Shown piece by piece: positions 1 through 10,709 of a stretch of 64,000 nucleotides of DNA. Every line of letters begins with the position of its first letter. The stretch's first letter is position 1. Source of the stretch: Incurvaria masculella (Eukaryota > Arthropoda > Insecta > Lepidoptera > Incurvariidae); contig OX335651.1 in NCBI GenBank assembly GCA_946894095.1, positions 15,274,501 through 15,338,500 of the forward strand, in the 5' to 3' direction. Made by a program: the position numbers and the translations under genes. Under the pieces are notes generated by a model. The model saw nothing but the letters and a program-made list of their open reading frames with translations, was not told the DNA's origin and did no database searches.

Positions 1-18
1 TATTTGTGCAGATACATG

Positions 19-213
19 TTGGTACCATTGCATTGAATGGAAGCTGGTTGAAACGGAAAAGAAAATTGTCCATGTTTTCCAACTGATTCAATATAGCAAC
101 GCAACATTAGGAAGCTGCTCGTATGGCACGGAATCCATTGGGGATTGCGGTGAGTAAGGCTCATATCATGACAGTAGGCAGGTATAGTATTAGCCATAAA
201 AAAACCCAAAAAA
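19..213 (+). repeat. SINE body fragment
   Basis: Diverged 3' part of the common SINE of this window. It shows the GGTACCATTGCATTGAATGG block, the TTTTCCAACTGATTCAAT block and the final GTATTAGCCATAAAA before an A-rich tail. The head is missing or lies outside the window. Confidence 0.7.
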
Positions 214-699
214 ATATTTCGAATGGTACGTAAACAGCATATTAGTTATTAATCGTTCCAAAATTTAGTCAATGTTATTTCCGCGAATTTTGCAGAGTTT
301 TCGTTAGTTTGAATTGCATGCTAATGCATTTTGCACAATGTTTACTCACGTCCTGTGCAATCCATTAACTGAACCTCATTATTCCATTATTAAGCTCGGC
401 TTCTTGCATTTTAATTGCACTAATTGCATTCGCTGCTGCTGAGGAAACACTGTGTTCTTTGAATGTATGCACAAACAGAAAGCACAGTCCTCATTGTTTC
501 GTGTGACCAACATTTGCTCGCTAAGCGGTGCGGTTTGATTTGGTTGTTCTCAGTGAAGGATTCTTATTTTTGACTATTCGTTAGGCTGTAGATACTAATA
601 AAAAAATGAACTGTTTTTTTTTTCCTACCACTTAGCATACCAAATAGCTTCGGTGGGAGAGACGGAAAATTTGTTTTGACGGTGTTTTTCGCATCCCTG
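214..699. other. Intergenic or intronic, nothing recognised
   Basis: AT-rich sequence with only short open frames. I see no exon, RNA gene or repeat copy that I can name. Confidence 0.5.
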
Positions 700-900
700 T
701 GTGATTGATGAGCAACACTGGGCTCTACGGAGATAGACCGACGATCTCCGTGCTGGTCTCAAACGGATTCTGGATGGGTGATCGTCCGACCGATGATGCT
801 GGCCGTTGCTGGAATCTGATTCCATGTAAAAATTAAGGTCGCATTATCTATGCACTAGGTTGTAGGGTCCCATCCGGGATTGTTCCATTGTATTGAATTA
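700..900 (+). repeat. SINE with 5S-rRNA-like head, degenerate
   Basis: The segment contains GCAACACTGGG and, about 35 bases on, GGATGGGTGATC, followed by GGCCGTTGCTGGAATCTGATTCC and GTACC-like body remnants. These match the 5S-like head and downstream B-box-like part of the intact copy at 4877, with many substitutions. Confidence 0.65.
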
Positions 901-1074
901 AATATGGTCCAAACCAACGACTTAGCTTGGATTTCACCAAGTGCTGATTTATTTTAATAGACACTTAAAGGGCCTTTATTACTAACGTTCCGATTATCTT
1001 GTACAGGGTATCTATTTCGGGATGGTAAAAAATGCCCTTTATTGTGAGGATTAAGCTCATTAGTTCTTGGTGGA

Positions 1075-1239
1075 AGAGACCCTTAGAATGTGAAGACTGT
1101 ATATGGTGATTTGTGGGTCCCCAATAAGACGGACCGTTCGGCGCTGAATTGAGTCCAAGGACGCCAGCAGGTACTGGTGACTACCTTCGCAAATGTGGCT
1201 ACAGTACTCTATCACCGGCCTTGTCTGTGATATATAAAG
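1075..1239 (-). pseudogene. Non-LTR retrotransposon RT fragment (C-terminal part)
   Basis: Minus-strand translation gives a segment with RPVIEYCSHICEGS, then YLLASLDSIQRR and VRLIGDP. This pattern (RP.mEYCSH.w.G....LL..LD.iQrRa.RLi.dP) is the one I know from the C-terminal end of reverse transcriptases of Jockey/CR1-like insect non-LTR elements. The upstream RT core and downstream Leu-rich end are absent, so this is a relic of an old insertion, not a gene. Clade assignment within non-LTR elements is inference. Confidence 0.65.
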
Positions 1240-1329
1240 AAGAAGAAGTTTATCATGCAAAAAAAATGCATGGAAAAGGCATACACGTTGCGAAACAAAC
1301 AGACCGGAGCGAGAAGACAACAAATGTTA

Positions 1330-2782
1330 CGTCAGAAGCGGGCGTAGCCTTCCTTTTTCCTAAATTACTCCGCTAAGCATCGTAAACACTTTATAACCCT
1401 ATGTTATTGTTTTATTTGCGCCTTTCCCTTTACGATTACCGACTTTATTGTTATCACAATAGGAATGAAAATGAGAGTGCATCCGTCAAATTTCGCAGCG
1501 CCTCGTTCGAGGTCGGCTCGCTCGTAAAGTTGATCTTAAACTTTAACGCGAAATGAAAAATGTTTACTCCGGGGAAAGTGTTCTGTAATCCTTATTCAAA
1601 ATAATTTAATCTTGGTTTATGTCTGTATTCGCTCTCCGCTTTCGCCACTGACAAAACATCGCATAACAACGGGCTGTATAAGTCGAAGGAGAAATAAAAC
1701 CCTTTTTACCCACTCGGTAAATGGACTGAATGGAAAACTTTTTAATCTCCATTTATATTTCCAATTCATTCGCGCTTCGCTCTTAACGACAACCGGAAAA
1801 CCGTTCGGGGCGCTGTTGTAAGTTGTGTAAAAATGCCACGAACGAATTTGCTAGAAAAGGAAATGGTAATAGTAAATATGATAGTTTTAACAAAAAAAAA
1901 CATGGGTTCCAAAATTCCAGGTATCAACAAAAAGATAGACCAAATATAAGTCCTTAAAATATTGCTTAGTAATTCTCTCTAATATCTATGTTATTGTATT
2001 GTATTGTATTGTATTTTGTCAAATTGGTAGACAAGCTACACTCAGACAGGTCATTGAATTCAGCTTACAATTTCTGGCATATACCATCATTACTAATCCC
2101 TTAAAAATTTGCCGAAGCATTCTACTGTTTTTTTTTTTCACTTAAAGCTCCATAAAACCGTAAAGATAAGTATTCGATGAACCGTCACACCTCGCCACGT
2201 TTAACCCCGAATGATCGAACTATCAAACGGTTCTCATCTATAGCCTTATTACGTCTATAAAGGTGGCCTTGTCGATAAAAGCTCCAAAGGTGTCCACATG
2301 TATGTAGGTACACCTGTAGCTATGTTCCTCTAGACTGGAGGCGACGGCGCGCAGGCGGAGGCGGCGAGGTGGCAAGTCGGGGCAAGATAGGGCAGGTTAT
2401 TTCGGAGGGTGACTAAGGCTGTGTGCGCTGGAGATAACAGCGTCTGAAACCCTCCTGAAAGGGTTATTGGTGGAAAATTTGTTACTTACGCCGTGATATT
2501 ACAAATATCGCCTTACGACGTGATGTTTCGAAGGCCCTTTGCGGTAATTTACCGACAAGGTTTAGTGAGAATTTGGTGGCATGTAACATCGCACCGTTTT
2601 CACGAAAGGGTAGGAAGATGTGACAAAAAGTTTGAACTGTTTGTAATGCTACTAAGTTAAAATTATAAGCTTATATTTTCATGTATACGTTAAGGTTATT
2701 TTGAAAATATGCACACCAACAGATTTTTTTGGAGTAGTAATGCGTCTGAAATAATTTTCGAACCTATTATAAGCAAGTTCAT
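1330..2782. other. Non-coding stretch with short ATTGT microsatellite
   Basis: No exon or known repeat recognised. A short (ATTGT)n run lies at about 1989-2014. A GC-rich patch at about 2338-2375 has no convincing coding frame. Confidence 0.45.
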
Positions 2783-4046
2783 TAAATAAACTATATAGAA
2801 ATGGCGGCTTGTACTTGTCCAACGGACGGTACGGTCAGCATAATATTGTTACAAAGTATACATTTATGTTTTAAGATTTTTGTAATATTTAATTTAATTT
2901 ATTTATATTATAGATTAAACTTAAATACATATCACATTCCCTGGAATAAGTGACGTACCTTTTTAGTACGAGAAAGTATATTTACTTATAATGTATTAGT
3001 TCAAGAGGTAGGAAAAGGTTAATAAAACTGTGGGTAGTTTAAATGAGTTTATTTATGTTTTAAAGGCATTATTGTATGCCACTAGGTCCAGAAGATTCAT
3101 CTGAACCATGTAATTAACTTTAGGCTGTCGAGAAGTCACAGGAAATCTATGATTTGAAAATTTTAAGAAATGCATTCTTTGTCCATGGGTCAAGGCACAA
3201 TTTTGTGCGACGATTAAACTATCGAAATCGTCTTCCAGGACCTAACGTTTCCCTACCCCTAGAACTTAACAGATTTTAAATTAAAATAAAACTTGAGAAA
3301 GCCTCTTTCTAGGTCAATGTGTTTTATTTTTCGTAGATATCTGTAGTTTCAGTAAAAAATTAACATCAATATAGACAACTTTTTCTAATGCTTATTAGCC
3401 AATACATATTTTCCAATCTAAGAGGTATACAGGTTAAACTTTTCCAGTGGGCCTTCAGGGCTAGATCCGAAACTATAAGAAATAGCGAAAAACACTCAAA
3501 AGATCACTCCTCTCAAGGATTTTGATAAAAACTAAAAATGCATTATTAGATTTTTTATTTTTTGTTTCCCTAGCCGCGAATCGAACTCGTTGATTTTGAA
3601 CAAAATTACGCAACCTGTATTATTGCGCCAGTCAATAATGTAGCTTACAAGAAACAAATCCAGTGAAGTAATGTTATACAACAAGCTAAAGGAAAGTTTT
3701 GATTTTTAATAAGCTGATTAGAATGTTCCAGTATTCATACATTACCCGTACCTAAAAAATGAAAATACAGACGTAGATTTTGACAAAATTTTTAGGATCC
3801 AAAATTTCATAAACATAGTTAAACATTAAGAGCATGTAAACAGTAAATACCTAGTTCTGTTGATTTCAACCAGTATAACCCTATACCGACCTAACAACGC
3901 AACTGGGTCCATATCACTGCGTGCTCTGATTTGATATTTTGTTTTGCAGTCCGTACCGCACTGTGTGAGTATAGATAGCGATATAGTGGAAGCGAGATAG
4001 CATGCGATTCGCAAGTACAAGCCGCCATTTCTATATAGTTTCTTTA
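2783..4046. mobile_element. Candidate DNA transposon remnant with terminal inverted repeats
   Basis: The sequence ACTATATAGAAATGGCGGCT at about 2789 is repeated in inverted orientation at about 4020-4039. The full arms are about 34 bp and run on through a TTGTACTTG block. The 1.2 kb between them has no transposase frame. It contains a fragment (about 3730-3850) related in inverted orientation to the direct repeats at 57725 and 59932. It could be a non-autonomous element or two halves of one repeat family. Confidence 0.4.
3560..3645 (-). repeat. tRNA-like SINE head, possible
   Basis: On the minus strand, TGGCGCAATAATACAGG resembles a polymerase III A box and GAGTTCGATTCGC resembles a B box, about 40 bases apart. 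No complete tRNA cloverleaf is visible, so a SINE-head remnant is more likely than a tRNA gene. Confidence 0.3.
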
Positions 4047-4389
4047 TTAAACCAGGATATACCTTGGGATTATTTTATTATTATATTTTCGCTTCGAGTT
4101 CGCTTCAGAAACAGTGAGTATCAAGCTCATTGCTGTTTCATCTAACCTATCATCACCGAGTCAGTAGGTTCCCTCGTGATGTTTCCCATCACCGTAAGCA
4201 TTCGCATACCATAAATACACCAACGCTACGTGTGAGCGTCACAGACCCATACCGCTGGGCCACGAGCATGTTTTAGGTACATACATGATCCCGTGTACAA
4301 ACGGCATCATCCTAGATGCCACACATTGAACTTTGACCCACAAACGTTTTCCTTGCAAATGCCAATGCCTTCTGTGTCGCCAAGGGTTA

Positions 4390-4645
4390 TGCGCTCTGTA
4401 CATCCATACTAATTACAAAGTAACTCTGTCAGTCTGTTCTCACGCCTAAACCACTGAACCAAATTTTATTAAATTCGGTATAGATATAGTCTGAACCTTA
4501 GAAAAGGACATAGGCTACCTTTTGTAGCGAAAATTAAACTCGAAGGATGAAATAGGGGATGAAAATGTGTATGGAACTCATCTAATATTCAGAAACTAAT
4601 TCAGCCTGACGTCAGTTCAAAACGACATTGACCCGAGCGAAGCTA
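4390..4645. repeat. Degenerate interspersed repeat (ACCCGAGCGAAG type)
   Basis: The order of motifs is: CATACTAATTACAAAG, a CTGTCAGTCTGTTCTCACGCC block, AACCACTGAACCAAATTTTA, and a terminal ACCCGAGCGAAGCTAGTA. I know this as a common lepidopteran interspersed repeat pattern. Related fragments are at about 5385-5480, 48880-49040 and 61870-62075. Confidence 0.5.
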
Positions 4646-4876
4646 GTATCAAATATATTCTACTTTATGTTAGCGAAGTATATTTTTCAATTTGAAATAA
4701 GTTTCAATAATTCAAACATCTTCACAGTTCCGTGAACACGGTCCATGCCCGTGAAAGACGAAACGATAACGGCTAGGTAAGTACCAGCAAAGTTGAGCTT
4801 TCGTATCGTGGTTGTGGCTTCACACATTTCATATTATATTTTCAATTTATTTATGCAAACAACCATTCGCATTTCA

Positions 4877-5260
4877 GCCTCAGTGGCCCAGTGGCGCGAC
4901 ACTTCGGCGATCGCTCTCCGAAGTTAAGCAACGCTGGGTCCGGTCTGGTCTTGGATGGGTGACCATTCGACCGTTGAGAGAGGCTGGCCGTGGTTCGGAT
5001 TCCACGTTAAACTGTAGGTCCCTTCCTTACTTACTAGGTGGTAAGGTTAATCCCGCCCGGGTTGGTACCATCGCATTGAATGAACGATGGTCCAAGCGGC
5101 AATGAAAATGGTCCGTGTTTTCCATCCAGTTCAATGTAGCCGTGCAATATAAGGAAGGTTCTGGCATGGCACCTAGTTCCCATGTGGTGTGTTGGGCTAA
5201 TACCATGACCGAAGGTGTGGTATTAGCCATCATGTCCAGTCACATAAAAAAAAAAATGTC
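4877..5260 (+). repeat. Full-length SINE with 5S-rRNA-like head
   Basis: The head begins TGGCCCAGTGGCGCG, which fits a tRNA A box. It then runs CTCCGAAGTTAAGCAACGCT and GGTCTTGGATGGGTGACC, which match the internal promoter region of 5S rRNA (A box/intermediate element/C box). GGTTCGGATTCC follows at about 4994, resembling a tRNA B box. The body carries GGTACCATCGCATTGAATGA and TTTTCCATCCAGTTCAATGT, and the copy ends GTATTAGCCATCATGTCCAG plus an A tail. It is about 385 bp long and close to identical (my estimate about 96%) to the inverted copy at 42110-42500, so the family was active recently. Confidence 0.85.
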
Positions 5261-6254
5261 AGCTAGAAAGCTTAACATACCGCATATTCTATCAATACCT
5301 TACTCAGTTTTCCAGGGTAAAGAGAGCACTCTATTCTTTACTTATGATCAAATCAGCAATCTGCGACATCTGTATATCTGTCTGCTTGTAACTTAAGAAC
5401 CACCGAACCGATTTTGATTAGGTTGAGATACGTACAGTAACATAATTCTTCGCATCGATAATAGGACACACTATGCAGCTTAATCACCTAAGGGTTAATA
5501 AGATGGATTGGAGCCGTTAGCATTCGATTGTTTTAGTAAGATTGCGCAATTTTTTACGGTCCCACGTTCTGTTTTCTCCCAAATAGTCAAAATAAATACA
5601 TATACTGTGAGGTGTGACATTATTAGATTTATGAGTAGGCCTTATGAGTAGGTTATTTAGACTGAATTATTCAATTCAGTGAATCTGTCTCGAACCTTGA
5701 GAACGTATCCAGTGGGATTTATTCTTGCCCCCTTTTTTGCGGCTCGAACATACACGGAAGAGATAATAAAACAATCCTATTCGAGTAAGATCTTCGCGAC
5801 TTAAGGAAAAGATTGTCCTCGATTTCAAATGTATTGAACTTTCATTCCGCTCAGTCAATAAGATAACTCCTTCAGCCAGCCGAGCGAAGGCTAACCGAGA
5901 CTTGCCTACATACATTACCCTCGCCTCGCCTCCCCGGAAGCCTTCTCTTCTTGTGTAATGCTTCCTTGGGATTTATCACGCGCACTTTTATAGAATCTTT
6001 TATACAGTACTAAAAACGGCTTTAATGCCATTTCACGTGATTCTGCGGAGGATATGTGCTTGGGATTGCATTGCCGGTTTATGTTCTCGCTGTACTGTGG
6101 ACGGAAAACAAGCCGTAAATGCTTTTGTTTTGATGCCAGTCTTATTTTTTTACATTCATCTTCTTGATGCTTGGGAGAAATGGTTTATTGATGATTTTTT
6201 TAATTTGAAAAAAAAAATGCTCTTAGTTTCTAGAATTTGCTTACGATTTGTTTT
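5261..6254. other. Non-coding, nothing recognised beyond a short repeat fragment
   Basis: Apart from the ACCACCGAACCGATTTTGAT fragment near 5400, which belongs to a common interspersed repeat, I see no exon or element. Confidence 0.45.
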
Positions 6255-6505
6255 TAGGGTTCCGTACCCAAAGGGTGAAAACGGTACCCTATTACTTAGC
6301 CTCCGCTGTCCGTCCGTCCGTCCGTCCGTCCTCATCAACACAGAGTGTAAATTTATTTTGCCGCTATAACAACAAATTGGTAAAATAAAAACAATATAAA
6401 AATTAAAGGGGGCCCCTTACAAGAAACGTTACTCTTTTGTGTTAAATCTTGTACGATGATACGGAACCCTTCATGTGCGAGCCCCGATTCGCACTTGGCC
6501 GGTTT
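6255..6505 (+). repeat. Interspersed repeat with AGGGTTCCGTACCC start
   Basis: It starts AGGGTTCCGTACCCAAAGGG, contains (GTCC)n at about 6309-6330 and TTGCCGCTATAACAACAAAT, and ends with GTACGATGATACGGAACCCT, GAGCCCCGATTCGCACTTGG and CCGGTTTTTT. The GGTTCCGTA start and TACGGAACC near the end are inverted copies. Other copies lie at 25925-26206 (+) and 55010-55280 (-). Confidence 0.75.
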
Positions 6506-7195
6506 TTTCATTTGGGTTTATTAAGGATGGATTACATTCAAATGGATTGCGATAGTAATTAATACGTTTTGATCCTTGTAATAAGACTATAATTAGCTTG
6601 TGCGCATCTGCACATGAGATGATGAGTTGTGAGTGTGCGGGTGCAGGTGAAGGTGAGGTGCAATCCGTTTTGGGGTCAGTTTCGAGTACTACTTTCCCAT
6701 TGTCTGATATTGGCTTACCACAGTTATTTTCCTCGGTCCTTGTGGCCGACGCTTTCAACTGTCTCGTGCAGTTCATTTTCAAGGCGATTGCGTGCCGATA
6801 CTTCTACTTTGCTTTCCTTTGGAAAATACAACATTGGGACATTCATTTCGACAACTTGTGCACCTCGAATCCCTCGCCAAAGCCTGGCCTGTCGCTGAAA
6901 AAGCATTTCTCTTCCCAAATGGAAATAATAAATATGCTAACCTCAACATTCAAATAAATAACTTCTCATTCACGTAAGCCCTCCTCGGTCCCACTCCACA
7001 GTGGGGAGATAACCTGGTGCGGCAAGGAGGGCCGACAGCGGGTGTTCGCCTTAATGTTCCCTCTCGCGATAACGCTAACCGCCTGTTTATTCAGTCTTTG
7101 TCGTCGCCGGCACAATGGAGTGCGTGGTCGATGCGCAATCTTTCCCGTTGCTGGGCCCCTGTCGCCTGGTGGTCAGCCGGAGGCGTCTCGTGCAG
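6506..7195. other. Non-coding, nothing recognised
   Basis: Several overlapping open frames on both strands, none with a recognisable domain or splice-site pair. A moderately GC-rich patch at 6980-7200 adjoins the inverted repeat at 7196. Confidence 0.4.
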
Positions 7196-8001
7196 GGGGT
7201 CTACTCATGAGATTCTCACCTGTGTGTCACCAAGAAAACGCTTTCGTACTCACGAAATGACAGCCACGAGTCACCTTTGTGTTGTCCCTTTCTAATTATA
7301 CTAAATGAAGTAGAGAATATTTGTTGCTTAATGATGTCAGGCGAGAGCGTCTCACTTTCATCTGTGACTAACTAGTTCTTGCTTCCCTTAGTAGATATAC
7401 AGTTCGTGGTCTAGGGGCTAGAGGATTTGCCTTTCTTGTCAAAGGTCTGTGTTCGCGTCGTGAGACGCTGTCGTCGTCAACTATTCTGGGCGACCGTAAT
7501 CGATTCCAAAATAAGCAATTAGAAGGCGTCCATTAATATTGTGGAGCATTATTTAAGGGGGAGCGGGTCGAGACGAATCTCAGCAAATCTCACTCAGGAG
7601 AGGGGGAATCTCGGAAAATATCACGTAATTATTTTTTTTCCGAAAAAATATTAAATTGCGAGAAAACTGGGTTTCTCACAAAATATAGAAGCTCGTAAAC
7701 CTGTTTGAATAAATCCAACGCAACCAAACACAGATCAACGTTTTTACACTAAGAACTCACATTTTGAAAAATCTCACAAGGGGAGGGAGGGGATGCGCCA
7801 CATCTCTCGATATCTCACTAGGGGGCAGGGGTCGAAAATCGCAAAAAACACACGTAATTAATGGACGCCCCCTTATTCGTAAATTTCGTCGATCAGCCTA
7901 TCTATCTACTCATTACTTTGCTGTTATTTTATGAGTAAGAAAGTCTCACCTGTGAGTCACCGGTCACTTACTGGTGAGAATTTCATGAGTAGCCCCTCCT
8001 G
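7196..8001. mobile_element. Candidate element bounded by short inverted repeats
   Basis: TCTACTCATGAGATTCTCAC at about 7199 recurs inverted at about 7973-7995 (GTGAGAATTTCATGAGTAGC), and a CACCTGTG(T/A)GTCACC block accompanies both. Only short frames lie inside. Two near-parallel tracts inside (about 7560-7660 and 7780-7850) share AATCTCAC-rich motifs. Confidence 0.35.
7391..7462 (+). repeat. tRNA-Asp-like sequence (SINE head or tRNA pseudogene)
   Basis: GTGGTCTAGGGGCTAGAGG resembles the D-arm region of tRNA-Asp. CCTTTCTTGTCAAAGG can form an anticodon stem-loop containing GTC, and TGTGTTCGCGTCG resembles a T arm. The acceptor stem is not convincing, so I call a tRNA-derived repeat rather than a gene. 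Confidence 0.35.
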
Positions 8002-9156
8002 TAGAATTTGAATAACAATGAAGGGACCGCTAAGCATGAGAAATACATGTGTGATTAAGCGCAGTACCTACAAGGCAAATGCGTTTTCTAATCAGTTCTA
8101 GTATGTATCGTACCTTTTTCATTATACGTTGTACGCTGTACTTCTCCTCGAAATTGATAACTCTCTAATTGTAACTTTATAATTATATCATCGCTGAATT
8201 TCGCGCGTCAGCAATTAGGCAAATTTCAAACATGTTTCTATAAGAAAATTATCAAATTCTCGCTGATTTGGCGTGGAAATTACACCCCAAATTCCAGTTT
8301 AGAAAAAGCAGACATCAATTCTAGAATAGAAGTATGATTAGTTCTTTAAAATGCTTAGAATTTTCAAATTTTAATCAAAACCGTAACAGGCCAGAATTAT
8401 TTTAGATAATTTTTAATAAAAAAAATTGTGATAACCTTCGTCTGTTTTAAAATGTCTTATTTCAGCTGCAATTACTTTCTACTTACTTAAAAACTTGGAG
8501 CAATATACGAATTGATGACTTCAGACATAGTTTTCTAGTAGTTTTCGAACATTGCTCATTTCATTTTTCTCTTCCTGAATGCCAAGACATAACTTGGTAA
8601 AGTATAAGTATCTATCTGGTAATATTATTTTTAATCATTTTAATATGGAACACCGGTGCATGTTCTCTAACCCGATTTTGAGCACGCATGCTAGCACAAT
8701 CCTATAATCTATTGTGTACCTACATACCATCTATATATATATTTGCACTACCATTGGTTCTGTCATGTTCGAATTGTATTGTGTCGTATTTCCGGAACTT
8801 CTTAGACCAAAAATGTAAACAATTTAAAAAAAAGGTCTTATCAAGATCTATCTTCCTTTCATGTTCTAATTTGAATGTGTCATATATCTGGATCTTCTTA
8901 CACCCATCATGTTGATACTCAAATGCAAGGTCTAATGGAGATCTAATGTGTTAATTCATTTTGCCATTCCTCTCTACCACGTAAATCATTGATCGTTTGA
9001 TATCTCTAAAAGTTCTCGATCTAAGGTCGGCATATTGGTAATAAAATAAAATCTGCAACATAGGTAAAGTTTCGCGTACTTTTTAACTAAACTGCAGCTG
9101 TTTTTTTACCACCGCCACACAATAATAACCATTGCCACCATGGGCTCATACCAGAA
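8002..9156. other. AT-rich non-coding stretch
   Basis: No exon or recognised element. A loosely repeated pair at about 8757-8815 and 8860-8915 shares TCATGTTC(G/T)AATT and a GGA(A/T)CTTCTTA block, suggesting an old local duplication. Confidence 0.4.
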
Positions 9157-9306
9157 GTTTTAATTTTTTTTTTTTTATGTGACCTGACATGGATTGCTAA
9201 TACCACACAACTACCGTTATGATATTAGCCCAATACACCACATTCCCGAAGGAATTAGGTGCCATGCCAGGACCTTCCCTTTATGAGCACGGCTACATTG
9301 AACTGG
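9157..9306 (-). repeat. SINE, 3' half interrupted by the LTR retrotransposon
   Basis: Minus-strand SINE: the A tail appears as the T run at about 9164-9177, then TGTGACCTGACATGGATTGC, GATATTAGCCCAATACACCA and GGCTACATTGAACTGG. The sequence stops at the LTR boundary and resumes at 20941, as shown by comparison with the uninterrupted copy at 42110-42500. Confidence 0.85.
9303..9306. repeat. Left target site duplication CTGG
   Basis: CTGG occurs immediately before the left LTR and again immediately after the right LTR (20941-20944). The empty site, seen in other SINE copies as TTGAACTGGATGG, has it once. A 4-bp duplication fits Ty3/gypsy integration. Confidence 0.92.
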
Positions 9307-9377
9307 TGTAGCGTCCGCCGCGCCGCCTTATGACGTAACGATACCAGGGGCGAGATTATCTTTTTGCATCGAGCGCG

Positions 9378-9555
9378 AGACAAGGACGCAACGGCATCGC
9401 TCCCAGCAAGGTGCGAGCGAGATGCTGCACCGGATCTCGGCACTGGTGCACAAACAGCGCCGTTTGAGTTAAATTCGTTAGACACAAGACAAGGACGCAA
9501 CAGCAGCGCTCCCAGCAAGGTGCAAGCGAGATGCTGCACCGGATCTCGCCACTGG
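9378..9555. repeat. Imperfect tandem duplication inside the LTR U3
   Basis: The segment GACAAGGACGCAAC... to CACTGG at 9378-9446 recurs at 9487-9555 (offset 109) with few differences. The same pair lies in the right LTR at 19626-19694 and 19735-19803. Duplicated U3 blocks are often enhancer-like in retroelements; a role here is inference. Confidence 0.75.
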
Positions 9556-10603
9556 GGCCTTAGCGACGCCGATTGGGAATGTCGAAACACGCGGCAATCC
9601 TCCGCCGCGCCGCCCGCGGGACACGGGCAGAAGCGGGCAGCACCTTGAGACGCACGGTCGCGCCACGTGCTCCGACGAGTGCGGGTCCCGAGGCCGCGGA
9701 GTCAGGCGACATTAACAAAAACGTGAAAACTTTCGCTCCCAAAGTTGGTTGAGCTGTCCGCGTACCACCCTTCGCGAATATCGGTGCGCCCGCCGTGCCG
9801 CCGTGTTCCGTATCCGTGTGAGCAGCCGGGCGTGATCTACTTCGAGGCCACACCCACGCCTTCCGATGTCTTCAGCCCGTGGACCAGCAGCCACAGCTTC
9901 CGCCGTGCCCTGTCACAGTCGCCGGTCCGACATCTTCAACACGTAGACCCACCACCACAGCGTCGCCGTACGCCTGCTGGATCCCCGCACGGTACCTATA
10001 CTCTAACGCCAGCCCCCCCCGTAGAAATCTACGATGAAACCGCAAAGAGCGTCTATCAGGACCACCCATTGAAGCAGAACACCGCCCATTCGACTACGCA
10101 CGACCTCGGACCCACCCCGAGCTCCCGGCATGGAACCCCGGCCATTTGGATATTAGGTTAGGCTAAGGCCGTGTTAGAACACCGCCTTGATTGTTAATTA
10201 TGTATAGTCTTCTTTGTGCTTCTAAATATAGGCTATTTTAGGTAGATGGTTAGATCGCCACAGCCCAATTTTCTTAATTTGTAGGTGTCTTAAATAGGAC
10301 AATGCCAGGGTGTATTTTTGATTGTTTGTTTGTGTTTTGTGCCTCAAATGGTCTATAATTTATTACATCTTTTTTTTGTACCTACTGTAGTCTGTTAATT
10401 CGCTTTTCATCGATTCCCTACAAATTCACCCATTCCCAACCTGTGAACAGCCTCCCCCACACGCTGCAGAGCTGCCACCAAGTACATTCATGAGATCCCT
10501 CCTCTACACATCACACTTTATACACCGGCGTAACCACCTGGATATCTTGTAGCCTAATTAAATTACAACGAACCACCGGAAGATCCCTGGGCCCTTGAAA
10601 CCC

Positions 10604-10610
10604 TATATAT
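10604..10610 (+). promoter_or_regulatory. Candidate LTR TATA box
   Basis: TATATAT in CCCTATATATGTCTG. It is the only TATA-like motif close to the LTR 3' end and recurs in the right LTR at 20852-20858. Confidence 0.4.
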
Positions 10611-10694
10611 GTCTGTCGGTCTGTCCGTGGCAACCACTCTTACTTACTCATTTCTTCTAATGCATCACACCCTTTAAATTAACAAGGCTACAAT

Positions 10695-10709
10695 TGGCAC
10701 CCGAACTGG
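10695..10709 (+). other. Primer binding site
   Basis: TGGCACCCGAACTGG starts 2 bp after the LTR. The TGG start complements a tRNA CCA end. TGGC.CCCGAAC resembles the tRNA-Lys(UUU)-type site with one substitution, but I cannot name the primer tRNA with certainty. Confidence 0.7.

Larger units (their letters stand above)
9307..10692 (+). repeat. 5' LTR
   Basis: 1386 bp, from TGTAGCGTCC to CAAGGCTACA, with 6-bp perfect inverted ends. The first 850 bases are GC-rich and the rest AT-rich. A TATATAT box at 10604-10610 sits about 85 bp from the 3' end, so transcription probably starts shortly after it, giving a long U3 and short R-U5 (inference). A non-ATG open frame of about 138 codons at 9745-10161 is judged to be a by-product of GC-rich sequence. 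Confidence 0.95.

Noticed and set aside
4877..4990. Functional 5S rRNA gene
   Set aside because: Only the internal promoter region matches; the sequence continues into the SINE body and many copies exist.
6025..6369. 114-codon open frame
   Set aside because: It runs into the AGGGTTCCG interspersed repeat and resembles no known protein.
7391..7462. Functional tRNA-Asp gene
   Set aside because: No acceptor-stem pairing and a poor T arm; tRNA-derived repeat preferred.
9745..10161. Open frame of 138 codons in the LTR, repeated at 19993-20409
   Set aside because: It has no ATG start, a Pro/Arg/Thr-biased composition typical of GC-rich random frames, no domain, and other frames are open there too.
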